The notes beneath the pieces were generated by a model. That model had not been told where the DNA came from, ran no database searches, and saw only the letters and a list, made by a program, of their open reading frames with translations. From positions 17,328,463 to 17,392,462 of the forward strand of contig NC_060887.1 of NCBI RefSeq assembly GCF_014805685.1: 64,000 nt of DNA, read 5' to 3'. A program made the position numbers and the translations under genes. Below, in pieces: positions 14,401 to 25,471 of the stretch. Numbering within the stretch: the stretch's first letter is position 1; every line of letters starts with the position of its first letter. Origin of the DNA: Silurus meridionalis. Taxonomy: Eukaryota; Chordata; Actinopteri; Siluriformes; Siluridae.

Positions 14401-14590
14401 TATGGCGATACAGTGGTTTGAACACCCAACCTTCTGAGCAGTAACCCAAACACTGAGCTACCACTCCAACCCTAAGCAAGCAGTCACTGGACCTAATGAA
14501 CCAACATGGCTTTCTTTCCATACTTTAACACCATGTAATTTATTCTGGACTGTGGCTAATTAAAACCAACTTCACCACAACGCAGATGGG
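11440..14590 (-). repeat. Tandem satellite array whose units carry a tRNA-derived SINE head
   Basis: About nine repeats of roughly 300-315 bp. Landmarks recur in each unit: ATTCTGTCTGGACTGCGG, then AAGACTTCCTGACAAT, then GTATTGATACCTTACT, then a 75 bp tract. Read on the minus strand the tract looks like a tRNA gene: an A-box-like TAGCTCAATGG and a B-box-like GTTCAAACCC. Heads lie near 11540-11610, 11875-11955, 12430-12500, 12745-12820, 13055-13125, 13360-13430, 13675-13745, 13985-14055 and 14400-14475. Two shorter repeats of about 121 bp (12009-12252) lack the head. The heads differ from each other and from a folded tRNA, so they are not tRNA genes. Confidence 0.8.
12252..14103. repeat. Near-identical 926 bp tandem duplication (higher-order repeat) inside the satellite array
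   Basis: Positions from about 12252 to 13175 recur from about 13178 to 14103 at an offset of 926 bp, about three basic units. The 231 bp stretches at 12692-12922 and 13618-13848 give identical translations. The differences I see are small indels, such as CCGAG versus CCGGAG near 13060/13986 and one extra A near 14020. Confidence 0.85.
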
Positions 14591-14714
14591 AGTTTTACTT
14601 ATTCAAATAAGTTCTGAGGGCAAAAAGAAATATGTAAGAAATTTATTGGTTTAAAGATCCAACCAATTAAATTGAAGAAAAGGCGGGCTCAGAGAGTTTG
14701 GACATGTGGAGGGA

Positions 14715-15265
14715 ATCCTTCAAACAGTTATATTAGAAGGAGAAGAAGGACGGCGGTCTCCGGTCTTGTATCGATTACCGCAATCTCAACTCCCAAATAG
14801 TACAAATTAATTACCTGCTCCCTCTGGTCCCAGTGGCCCAGAAGATCTCCGTGGAACCTAATTCTTCAACAAATTAGACCTCCGAAGGGCCTACAACTTG
14901 GTGCGTATACGCAAGGGTGACGAATGGAAGTCGGCATTCATCAACCCCTCAGGGCACTATGAGTACCGTATGGACTGTCCATTTCTCCAACGGTGTTCCA
15001 GATGTTTATGAACAAGGTGTTCTGACCGTTCCTCCATCAGTTCGTCATCATCTACATCAATGACATCCTCATTTACTCCCGAGACCAAACAGGTCCTAGG
15101 CGTATCAACAATCTGTCCTATCAGCTCGACCTCCCTCCCAGGTACCGCATCAACCCTACTGTCCATGTGTCGCTCCTAAAGCCCTTTTCTACAGAGAACC
15201 CTGGAGCTACCAATGATCCGCCTCCCCTTGAGGTGCTGGACCCGGCACTCCTGATTTCACCTTAA
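14715..15265 (+). mobile_element. Ty3/gypsy LTR-retrotransposon pol relic, internally deleted
   Basis: Broken frames read like gypsy reverse transcriptase: CIDYRNLN near 14770, [12 protein letters not shown] near 14875, and an F/YxDD-type YINDIL near 15055. The sequence then jumps to a terminal integrase-like stretch, LPPRYRINPTVHVSLLKPF, near 15135-15190. RNase H and most of integrase are missing, and frameshifts are present. No LTRs were found. It is a dead fragment. Confidence 0.75.
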
Positions 15266-15299
15266 TGACCTTGACCACACCCAAAAAGAACAAATTAAA

Positions 15300-16180
15300 A
15301 CACTTAAATCTTTAATGAAAGACATGTAAACTAAGTTTTTAAGTTTTATAGGTACAGTACCTTTAATTCATGGGATTGGTTATTGTTTTGTCATTTGTTA
15401 TTGAATTTGTAATTTAATTAGTTCCTTATTACAAAAAGATAGTCATAATTTTATTTTAATATTTTATTTTAATGTTAGAATGTTGCCTAGAAAAGCAATT
15501 CAATAAAAACATTTAGTGAAATAATTGTAAAAATCAGTATTTGTTTTTCATTTTGTTCTTATACAAAGCATCTGTATAACAGTCATTGACAAAAAAGGTA
15601 GCAGCAACAAAGGAAAAAAATAACCATTTTGGCTAGGCAAAACCTGTAGCTAGTAGTGATTGTTTGCTCAGCAATACAATAACCTCTCTACAAGATAAAC
15701 CTCGTTTTTTCTTTTTTTTACTGTGTAAGTTACAGTGATGGCATCTTTTGCTTTTTGACACTTTTTCGATAATTATGAAGTGCAGTGACCTTTCTTTTTC
15801 TTGAGAGTTTTTTAAACTGTGAAAAAAAACTAATTTGTGTACTCGCTGCACTAAACTGTACACTTCCTTATTTTAAATGAATTTTTCTGATTGGCTCCAC
15901 TCTTGAAGATCTTTGAGCATGCTTTGCAGTGTACCTTTCTTTTTCTCAATGAACTTTAAGCAGTGTGACTCATCAGATATACTCTCACAAGATGATGTGT
16001 ACAGAATGTTGTGAAATAATATACATATACATACATAGCTATTTGCAACACATGCAAAATCTTGTCCCTTTATGACTTACTATTCCTTCACTCCCATCAA
16101 AGTGACAGACAGTAAGATTTTCAATATCTGTAAAGTAGGATTCCCTGTTGACAATTTTTCTTGCTGCTTCTATCCTAAAG
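15300..16180. other. Intergenic, no gene recognised
   Basis: AT-rich DNA with short poly-A and poly-T runs. No splice-linked coding potential or structured RNA is apparent. Confidence 0.6.
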
Positions 16181-16187
16181 TCTTGAA

Positions 16188-16490
16188 TTACAAGTCCTTG
16201 TTTCTTTGTTTCTCTGTGAGATAATTAGGTGTTTGTGAGATAATTAGGTGTTTGCACATAGATCCACATTGGAATCTTTTGCAATTGCATTTATGCATCA
16301 CTAAGTCAAATCTGTGAGATTGTGTGCTTGTATTGGGTGAAACCAAACATACCCCATTTTTATACACTTCTATTTTTTGCATAAAGGCCTTTTGCAACCA
16401 TAGAATGGACGGCATTAGTGGTCTCCTCAGCATTAACTCCTTTTATGCATCCAGTTTCTGTCAGGTCATCGAGGTAACTAAACAATAAAA
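16188..16490 (-). pseudogene. Relic of a SWIM-type zinc-finger protein, probably transposon-derived
   Basis: An 81-codon frame contains CNCKRFQCGSMCKHLI, a CxC...CxH pattern typical of SWIM zinc fingers. An overlapping frame upstream (to about 16490) supplies LTETGCIKGVNAEETTNAVH, and the two look like one coding stretch split by a frameshift. SWIM fingers occur in MULE-type transposases and in some host proteins. No partner exons are seen, so I call it a relic. The source family is uncertain. Confidence 0.4.
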
Positions 16491-16795
16491 TAAAATAACT
16501 AGAAAGGAAATTGTCAACTGATGTAACAAAGAAATAATTAAAATGATTTTTAATAGATTTCAAAGTAAAAAAAAATTGACAGTGAAAAACTATACTTATA
16601 TAGAACAAAGAGGGGAGCTCTGGAATTCTGTGTATTATGGAATTAACAATGCCCTGTTAACTGGCAGACCAGTTGGCTAAATGATTTCATGAGTAATATG
16701 TGCTGTTTAAGGGAATTACTCTATAAACTATTACATGTTCACCAATCAGGCATACCTGACCACTGACTGTTGAAGTCAATAACACTGATTATCTC

Positions 16796-17340
16796 AAGTC
16801 AAGTCAAGTCAAGAGGCTTTTATTGTCATTTCTACTATACACAGTGGTACACAGTACACAGTAAAAACGAGACAGCATTCCTCCGGAACCCTGGTGCTAC
16901 ACTAAACAACATAGAGCTACAACACAACACAAGCTACATAAAGTGCATCTAGTGCAACCTAGTGCAAACAGTGCAGACAAAAAAACAGTACAGACAGACA
17001 GTGCAGACAGACAACACAAGACAAGACAAAAAAAAAATGAAAGAAAAATGAACGGGAGAGCCGGTTGGCTAGGGTTAGCATTAGCTAGCACAGACACCCA
17101 CCCGCTTGCCGCGCTCCCGCTTCCTCGAACAGCGCTTCTGACGTCCCCTCTCCTGGCCACTGGCAACAGGTGACACCGAGGGCTGGGGGCCTGGTCTTTG
17201 TGGCGGAGGTCGCAGCAAGCTGAGGTCGCGAAGGTTATTGATAACATAATCATGCAGATTATTGATTGCATGATGCCTGTACCGTAGCAGTGTCTGGTGG
17301 TCGTACACATGAACACAGCTGATTCTGGTGTCAATGTATT
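16796..17340. repeat. Interspersed repeat beginning with (TCAAG)n
   Basis: It starts with four TCAAG units followed by AGGCTTTTATTGTCATTTC, then a CA/GACA-rich tract with recurring CAGTGCAGACA words, then a GC-rich tail with TTAGCATTAGCTAGC. The layout matches common dispersed repeats of fish. The long frames in it on both strands are low-complexity shadows. Confidence 0.5.
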
Positions 17341-17413
17341 GTGAAAGGTTGAGCTAAATATGGTGAAAGAACCATTTTTGGATCCGGAGAGGCCACTGCG
17401 AGCTACTGTCGCG

Positions 17414-17880
17414 TGAAAAAAAACGATGCAACGTTGTCACTATCGGGGAGAACGGATAGTTTCTTGTCTGGTGATGAAAAGCTCCACAAATGGGGGGTCG
17501 CTCATGCCGAGACTCACCATATTTTTACCTCAAGGGCATCACCTTTTTCTGCCTTCAAATCGGACAACTTGAAGTCAACACACTGCGAAGCGGTTGTTTT
17601 GAGCATGCGATGCAGTAGCCTTTTCGGGAGCGCTAGACGATGGCTACATTTCTCTGGGAGGTCAATAGCTTTCCGCGCATTTTTAAGACCCAGGCAGACA
17701 ACGCAGAAGAGATTGAGCAATGAGTGTGCCTTACGTGGACTGGCAGGCTCAGGACAGGTTGTCCACCAGTGTAGCCGATGCCGATTAGAAAGTGCCTATA
17801 GAAAAGGTGCGAGCGTGGGCGGCTTGCGAAAGCTAACCTGGCTAAGGATGAGCACGTCCGGCAGAGGCTGATCAGAAGAC
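17414..17880 (-). mobile_element. Possible DIRS-like retrotransposon gag fragment
   Basis: The minus-strand frame at 17720-17514 contains CVVCLGLKNARKAIDLPEKC followed by LALPKRLLHRMLK. This resembles the cysteine-rich gag segment of fish DIRS/Ngaro-like elements (CxxCLG...HA...C..C..LP). The GC content is well above that of the surrounding DNA. No RT or tyrosine recombinase is seen nearby. The plus-strand 152-codon frame over the same bases is probably a shadow. Confidence 0.35.
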
Positions 17881-18129
17881 GTGTCCTCCTAAAGACATAA
17901 TAGTGCGGTCTAAGAAGGTCTTTGAGGTAAGACTACAAAAGTCGCAAGAAGCGAATGTTACCTGAGGAAAGGTAGCGCATGCAGGTGCTTTATTCACTCG
18001 GGTAAGGGGCATTCCCTTACCTGCCATTGGGCACGCGCTCCTGTCTGTCAAGCCAGACTTGGTGCAATTGGATGCTTCTGCAGAGGTCAGGTACGGATGC
18101 CCTTCCCATAAGTGGATCTCGAACACGAG

Positions 18130-18882
18130 ATGATAAAAGAGAACAGAAAATTACATAAATGTTTCTCAGAGTTCAAGTGGCAGACATATTTAAACTGGCC
18201 TTCATGGTCAAATTGAGGCAAAGGAACCCAAGGAATTGACATTTGATTAATGGAAAACTGTCCTTGTCTTCTTGGACAAACAGAGGGTGAACGGATGGTT
18301 TCTGAATGTGTAATTACCACTGTAAAGCATGGAGAAGAAGGTGTAATGGTTTTGGGGTGTTTTGCTCATAAAACTGTTGATGATTTAGTCACAATTATGG
18401 GCATTTAACCAGCATTGCTACCAGGTCATTTTGCAGTGACATGCCATCCCATCTGGTTTGCACAGTGGAACCATAATCTATTTTCCAACAGGACATTGAC
18501 CCCATATGTTCGAAAAGGAGAGTAATGGGCTGCTACATCAGATGACCTAGCCTCCGAAATCAGCTGATCTAAATCCAGTTGACCTCGTTTGATAACTTGG
18601 ATTGAGGGTGAGGGGAAAAGCAGCCAACAAGTACACATCTGGGAACTCAGGATTGCTGGAAAAACATTCTAGCTGACTACTCCATTAGGATGAGAAGAAT
18701 CAAAAATATAAACCAATTTGGGGTATTCAACAGGTTTTTTACTATATAATTTCAGACTTGATCTTTAATAGTTTCTATTTCTTCATTATTGATGTACAAT
18801 GTTAAAAAAATAAATAAATAAATAAAATAAAAAACACTGAAGGAGAAGACATGTCCAAACGTTTGCCTGGTACTGTATCTTT
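18130..18882 (+). mobile_element. Tc1/mariner transposase relic with right terminal inverted repeat
   Basis: Degenerate Tc1 catalytic-domain text is readable. An ERMVSE...VITTVKHGEEGVMVLGCF-like stretch lies near 18290-18365, and a DPKH-then-SPDLNP-like stretch near 18490-18590, both with stops and frameshifts. The right end has CATGTCCAAACG followed by TGGTACTGTA (18851-18881), the usual Tc1 terminal sequence. Confidence 0.75.
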
Positions 18883-18889
18883 ACATTCT

Positions 18890-20220
18890 TTCTGTCATAA
18901 GTTACAAGCTTTTTCCACTTAGTTTTATTTATTTTGTTTCTGTTTGAATTATTTTGTTTATCAAAATTAAAATTGGGAAAAGATCAGGCATGTTTTATTT
19001 TGGTTTATATTTTCATATAACAAAAGCGTACAGTTTGAACTCTAATTTAACTACTTTCTATATACACTTTGCACAAATGTAGCAATGAAAAAAAATGTAA
19101 GGTAGTGCAAAATTTGGCCATTTGTCAGTATTAAATATAATTTTCCCAAAATTTGTAACAGATAGTCCTATTTGATTTAAAATGGTCTAAAGAGATTTCT
19201 GTGACATGTGATCTTCTAATCAAATGTCAGTTTTAATACTACCTGAATTAAATAATAATTGAATCGTGGTCAGATAAATAATGTATAGTGTATAATAATT
19301 GCCAACTGACAGGTGTCAATTATAAAAGACGAGGGAAACTTTACTGGAAATGTAAAAATGTATACAGTAAATAAATGTCTGCATACAATAGCTACTTGCC
19401 CTCTGACACAACTACCACAAATTCCAGGAATCCGTGTGATGTTGAGGAAGTCATATCTCACTTTAAAATCGCATTAGCACATGATACCAGTACAAAACGT
19501 GCCAAGCATTGGAGAGTGCCAAGAATTACCCAGGGTAAGCCTGGCACCACAGAAGAGATAGTGTTAGGTGTGCTGTCCTAAACTAACCCCTAATTTAAGC
19601 TCAAAATGTGTAAGAAAAAAAAATATTGCTACGATGGGGCCCTTATTTTTCATTTGTGTGGAATACAAGAATACAACACAAAAAAGACATACATAATAAG
19701 TTAACTAAATGTGAGTAATAGAGGGTACTCATCATTCAAAAAGTGTGCACTGATCCAGTATTCATTTTGAGATATGGAATCTAGTACTATAGACAGTATA
19801 GAATTCTAGCACTGGTTGCTGTGAATACAGAACTATGCCTGAAACTACACTCTTGAATGCACACACATTTTCTCACTCATTCATACTTAAGGCCAGTTGA
19901 ATTTAGACGGCTTACCTTTTGACATATGTTTGAAAGCTGGGAGCAAACCAGAGAACCCAAAGAAAATGCACATAATCAGGTTTCAAATTAAAATAAAAAC
20001 AAATCAAATCTTATTCGTTACATACACATTAATACAGAGTATGACATGTATGACATGAAATGCTTTTAAAGACTGTCCAGCATGTAAATAGAATATTACA
20101 GTACAAAATATATAAAATTATTACTTTATATTTGTATTTTAATTCAAGTATAATAAAAGCATAAAGTATAATTATAAGCATAAAATATAATAAAAGGATA
20201 GTTTTTAGGAAAAAACTGCT
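18890..20220. other. Intergenic, no gene recognised
   Basis: AT-rich DNA with only short frames. I see no recognisable repeat family, RNA gene or exon. Confidence 0.55.
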
Positions 20221-20569
20221 CCTCATTCAGACTGTGTTTGCCTTCAAGGAGCCTATAAAGTATTTAGCTCATCTGTCAGAGACGCATCCGCTTTCACCAT
20301 TCTAAGGATGGTGTTTTATAGTCTGTGATCATTCTCAGTGCCTGCCACAGGCTCTTAGTCACCATGTTGAATTGGTAACTCTAGTTTCCTCCCGTAGCGC
20401 TGGATTAGGATTGAACCTGGAGCTACCTTCCACAAAATGGAAAGTAAAAAAAACAAAAGTAAAATCCAAATAAAATCAATATTGTATTTTTTTTGTATTC
20501 AAAACAAGGTATTCTTGCTGATTGCAGGGGTTTTTTTGTTGGTTTTTTATTTTTTATTTTTTTTGCACA

Positions 20570-20840
20570 CAATTTTTGAAGGAACAGCAGGAAGGTTGTT
20601 TCAAACATCTTGTAGAACTAACAACAGAGATTCTGTGCATGCAGGCTGCCTTAAATCTTTCGTTATCTTTATGTAATCCCAGACAGACTTGATTATGTTG
20701 AGACCAGAGCACTGTGGGGGCCAAAATGATTACTTTCAGTACTCTTTGTTCTACTCTACACTGAGCCCAAAACCTTATTTTTAACTACTTATTAAAAATA
20801 ATCTCACAAATAAAGTCATAGCTGTTGTGGCAATTTAGAA
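20570..20840 (-). mobile_element. Tc1-like relic (5' part of transposase, minus orientation)
   Basis: The text AATCCCAGACAGACTTGATT and GTTGAGACCAGAGCACTGTG followed by GGGGCCA is the reverse complement of a conserved Tc1 segment (WP.DPDLN-IESVWD type). It is short, without ends, and inactive. Confidence 0.55.
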
Positions 20841-21451
20841 TCAGGAGTTTCTTCAATTGTTTATTGCTATCAAAATGTTGCTGTTGTTGCTTGCTGTTGA
20901 TCGGATGTAAATGAATTCAAAACACGCTCTACCCTGATTGGTTTGTTGCTGTTTGATTGACCAGGTACGCTTTTATCCACTCAAAAATAAAAAGGAAGAC
21001 TGATTTCACAAAATGATGTTGAGTAAAAATATAAGAACAGATATGCGAAAAAGCAACATTAAAGTAACAAATTACATTTACTTCATTACTGTCCACCACT
21101 GCCTGCTTAGTATAATTAGTTCATCACACACCTGTCTTCAGTCCTACAAAATCCCTTACCTGATTGTGGAATTGTACAATGTGTGCAAAACTAAGAACTG
21201 AAAGCCAAAAGGTAGTTACACAAAATTTTTATTTGATTTGTTAAGTCATCAAAATAAATTAACAGAACTCTACATCTCCACTCCACATTCTATTCTATTC
21301 AATCCCATTCTGCTGAGGTGAATGCAATTCATGGTTTGTTTCATGTCTAAAGTTAGCCAGTAGATGTCAGTCTCTGTCAGGTTTTTGTTTGTGACACGTA
21401 AAAAAACAAAACAAAGAAAACAAAAAACCTATAAAATTTAAATATAATAAT

Positions 21452-21931
21452 TACAGTACAGACCAAAAGTTTGGACACACCTTCTTATTCAAAGAGTTTT
21501 CTTTATTGTCATGACTATGAAAATTGTAGAGTCACACTGAAGGCATCAAAACTATGAATTAACACGTGGAATTATTTACATAAAGTGTGAAACAACTGAA
21601 AATATGTCATATTCTAGGTTCTTCAAAGTAGCCACCTTTTGCTTAGATTACTGCTTTGTACACTCTTGGCATTCTCTTGATGCCTACTTTGAAGAACCTA
21701 CAATATGTATATATTTTTCAGTTCACTTTTTTGTTATGTATATAATTCCACATGTGTTAATTCATAGTTTTGATGCCTTCAGTGTGACTCTACAATTTTC
21801 ATAGTCATGAAAATAAAGAAAACTCTTTGAATGAGCAGGTGTGTATATATATATATATATATAAACCTTAGGTCTGTACTGTATATATAATATATACACA
21901 AGGTGTGTCCAAACTTTTGGTCTGTACTGTA
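21452..21931. mobile_element. Foldback Tc1-type MITE with about 200 bp inverted arms
   Basis: The left end TACAGTACAGACCAAAAG is the exact inverse of the right end CTTTTGGTCTGTACTGTA. Much of the left arm (21475-21690) pairs with 21685-21835, including AGTCACACTGAAGGCATCAA and its complement. The right arm has an inserted TA tract (21846-21862) and an extra internal copy of the terminal sequence near 21868-21880. There is no transposase frame. The left end lies next to TA, as expected for Tc1 insertion. Confidence 0.85.
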
Positions 21932-21939
21932 CATCTTGC

Positions 21940-23030
21940 AATTTCTGCTTTGTTTGTCATTATATTCGTTGCACTTATTCAAATTGATTTGATTGATTCT
22001 GGAATTCACATATTTTTTTCAGAACAGGTTAAAATGACTAAAACAATAAGTAAAAAATCAGCCTTGTTTAAAGGTTTATATAGATTTTATTATTTACTGT
22101 ATGCTTTAGTCTTTTTAAAAGGGTTACACAGGTCAAAATAGCTTGAAGTGACTAACTCAGCCTGTGTCTAGAAAATTTCATTGCAAAAAAAACCAATTAA
22201 AAGCAAAAACAAATTCTGTTATATAGATCCTTTGTGTTGTATCCACTACTGTATCTCTGTGAAACAACAAACAAAAAGACATATGCACAGAGACATTTTT
22301 TATAGTTTAAAAGATACAGTATATACTTGGCTAAACAGAAACAGGTTTTTACAGATTATTAAATTAAAATTAAAATTAAAAACAAAAAGGAAATTTTATG
22401 CATTACACATTTTACTTGCCCTTAACATAAGATTCAATAAACATTATACAAACAAAGAAAATGAAGAATAAAAATAAATTTGAGTAATAAAATAGAATAT
22501 AGGACTAGTTATAGTACAATACAATACAATATGGTTGCATATAATACAGTTTGTTGCAGTCAGATTTTATATATATACAGGACTTTGCAAGTCTAAGGCA
22601 AGCAATTTCTGTACAAATATGGCAATAGATGCTTATTCTCATTAGTTATTATTCTCTCTACCTCTGTATTACTGAGTCAGTAGAAAAATTATTTATTATT
22701 TTCAGACAAGGCTTTGGCAGAAAAAAAACAAAAAACAAATGTAATAACATTTTTAAAAGTTAGCATTTTTGGTTTTGCATTTGGTTTTGCATATAAAAAA
22801 AAAGGAATTTAAATAAATGTTCATGTGGTAAATGTTTAAACTGGCTGGCTATTTTCCTAAAAAAAAAAATCCTTTATAACTTTTCTTATTAATCAAACAA
22901 TTGGGTTGTCACACGTAATATTGACTTTGTTTAGTATATTAGTTTACTGTGTTCATTATGATTGAATGTTTCTGATAATTGAAGGCAGCTTTGCTTCACA
23001 TCATTTCTTTGCACAAATAACGCCATGTGG
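21940..23030. other. AT-rich intergenic DNA with a possible Tc1 terminal scrap
   Basis: Mostly simple A/T-rich DNA. A stretch at 22576-22612 (CAGGACTTTGCAAGTCTAAG) resembles the outer end of another fish Tc1 family. No gene is recognised. Confidence 0.5.
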
Positions 23031-23035
23031 CCATT

Positions 23036-24136
23036 TACAGTCACAAGAAAATGAAAGTAGACCCCCTTTGAATATGGTTTTGCCCACCAGGACATAAAAA
23101 TCATCTGGGTAATTTTGGCTCATTTTTTCTTTTTACAATGTTGCTTAATGTCTTTGAAGTTTATTCATTGCTGCACAGACTCTTTTAGGGTTCAGCCACA
23201 GCATTTCAGTCAGGTTAATCCCTGGACTTTGACTGGTCCATTTCAACACCTCAATTATTTTCTTTTTCAGCTATTCTGTTGTAGATTTTCTGGCGTCCTT
23301 GTGGTCATATTTCTTTAGCATTGCCCAATTTTGGCCAATACTTGGTATAAAGAGGAGTTCATGACCAACTTAATGACTGTGAGTTGCTCAGTTCCTGTTT
23401 CTGCAAAACAAGTCCAAATCATCCACCTACACCACCGTGCTTGACAGTTGGTATGTTTGTGCTGATACAGTATATTGTGTTTGGTGTTTTTACCAAACAT
23501 CTCTGCTTTAGTCATCAGTCCAAATGACATTGATACAGAAATAATATGAATTGTTTTTGAAGCAACTATGCAAACCTAAGACATGGTGCCATGTTTTTTT
23601 TTTGTAATAATCCCTTCTTAACAAAATATATTTGTTTAGTCTTTTTCTTATCGTAGTCATAAACCTTCACATTTAACATGCTAAGTGAGTCTACACTTGT
23701 ATACTCTGAAATGTGTCTCTTTTTGTATATTTTGCAATTTCTCTGAACACTGCAAGGTCTGACATTGGGGTGAATTTCCTGGGATAGCCACATCTGGGAA
23801 GATTGGCAACTGCCTTTTTTCCACTTGTGAATAATGTTCTTCACTGTAGAATCTTCTTCTTCTCACTGTAGAATGATGAGCTTTAAATTGTTTGGAAATG
23901 GCCTTAAAACCCAAAACAGTTGCTTTTCTAAGATCAATAATGATCTAATTCTTAAATGGCAGTGTTAACCTGAATGTTAACCTGAATGTTTATAAAGACA
24001 AACTGCTAAAACTTGGGCTTTTATAGAGGTGGTCAGACTTGCTGATGATCAATTTGATTAGCAGCACCTGCTTCTACTTAATCTCTTAAATATCTAAAAT
24101 GAAGTTGTAAGGGTGTACTTTGTTTTTCACACATTA
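23036..24136 (-). mobile_element. Tc1-family transposon, near full length but disabled
   Basis: The ends match Tc1-type termini: AAAATGAAAGTAGACCCCCT at the left and GGGTGTACTTTGTTTTTCAC at the right, in inverted orientation. On the minus strand, frames read in order: a helix-turn-helix segment GFKAISKQFKAHHSTVRR (about 23910), IHKWKKG (about 23830), a DETKVEMFGKN-like stretch (about 23505) and a WACFAETG-like stretch (about 23410). Frames are broken by stops and shifts, so no active transposase remains. Confidence 0.8.
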
Positions 24137-24297
24137 CTTTTTAATTTCACTTTTATTTTTGTAAAGTAAATAATTACGCAATGTAATACACCATGTGTTG
24201 TTGATCTGAGGTTGTATTTAACTCATTCTAAAACCTGCTATAGACCAGATTATTTTTTATTTTGTCTTGATACCTAAAATAGCAATGTAAATGAATG

Positions 24298-24510
24298 TAC
24301 AGGGTTATTCAAAAAGAATGAACCAGTTTAATTGCACAAAATTTTATTAAGGAAAAGTAATACAAAACTCCAGCCAAGTTTCAAGTATTATACTCACAAT
24401 CAAGTTAGATAACTCTTTTTTCAAATAGTCACTGACTCATTCCATGACGATGCTTGAGAACTGAAGCAATGCATCATGATGTTGATTAATTCTTTTTAAA
24501 TAACCCTGTA
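24298..24510. mobile_element. 213 bp MITE with ACAGGGTTATT terminal inverted repeats
   Basis: The left end TACAGGGTTATTCAAAAAGA and the right end TCTTTTTAAATAACCCTGTA are inverted copies with one mismatch over 22 bp. The element starts and ends in TA, and the interior is non-coding. It looks like a mariner/IS630-group MITE by its TA ends; the family is not certain. Confidence 0.75.
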
Positions 24511-25310
24511 TATAGAGAGAATGGATGCAAAAGGAGGAAAACGTGCATTCCTGTTATTTTGTGGAAATCAGTTTCTGGCATGTTTTGTGTACATGTGTCC
24601 TCTTAGAGGGAATGAGCAATCCAAAGTTATTCTGACTGAAAACTGTAATTAATGATTAAACAAGTTGTCCTTACAGGATTTCTGGGAATTCTCTTCCAGG
24701 ATTGCAGTAACCCAACCATAGAACATTATGGCTTTTTTAATGGTTCGATAAATGTGAGCTTTGCTTTAAGAGAAGTCCTCTCCATAATCATCATCCTCAT
24801 CATCACTAAAGCACCTGTTGTACATACTGAGGGAACACCTTCATTGAGGAATGTTTCTTTGCTTAGTTGCGGGTAAAAACAGTTAGAAGTGTACTAATAA
24901 ATTTGATGTTGTTGATGATTTGCTACCTCTCTGTATGTAGTGAGGTAGACAGACACATGGGAAAATCTCTTAACTTTGCATCTCCTCTCTATTTTTAAAA
25001 CAGCTGAAAATCAATTCATTAGCCTACTATTTGGATTTCAAGTCTTATAATACTATTTAAACAATACCAAAAACAGTTTATCTTTATTTTTTCTGTCTGC
25101 AAAGAAACTGCTCTATCTACTTGATCTCTTCATTTAAAAGCCCAAGCATGATGCTGTGAACCCGGTATGAACATAAAGCCCGTTTTCCCACGGATACCGA
25201 AACCACCTTTAGTTTCAGGTGTTGCAACCCTTGTTTCATACAGAAACCACGGAATTCTGGGTATCAGAGTCATAACGTGGAACTACAGAACTCCGACTAG
25301 TTTCTAAAAG

Positions 25311-25471
25311 ACTACATATCCCACAATGCATGTGTTTACTATGCAAACCAAGTTTCAGACGTAATGTGAAAGGTGTACGGCTGTTGACACTCCCTATCTC
25401 CCGGGATTGTGGGTTTTTTTTATTATTGAAAAGTTGCCTAGTAAACGTGGCAGCTGAAACGCCTGTCTCGG
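25311..25471 (+). promoter_or_regulatory. Candidate macc1 promoter and non-coding first exon
   Basis: ACTACATATCCCACAATGCA (25311-25330) is close to the ZNF143/Staf promoter site. GTTGCCTAGTAAAC (25433-25446) resembles an RFX X-box. A strong donor (CGG then GTGAGT) follows at 25471/25472, fitting a first non-coding exon spliced to the acceptor before the start codon at 26586. A CpG-rich run (about 25945-26025) lies just downstream in the presumed intron. No TATA box is apparent. The TSS is inferred. Confidence 0.45.

Noticed and set aside
11540..14475. Tandem tRNA-like tracts as true tRNA genes
   Set aside because: They sit inside a satellite, differ from each other, carry mismatched stems and lack a proper anticodon arm; a tRNA-derived SINE head explains them.
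11440..14590. CRISPR array
   Set aside because: Units are about 310 bp with no short direct repeats and unique spacers, and the DNA is vertebrate.
16897..17334. 145-codon minus-strand Cys/Leu-rich frame as a membrane protein
   Set aside because: It lies in a dispersed low-complexity repeat and its composition follows the CAGACA-type repeats.
17413..17871. 152-codon plus-strand frame as a gene
   Set aside because: The minus strand over the same bases has a recognisable retroelement-like cysteine motif, and the plus frame has no domain.
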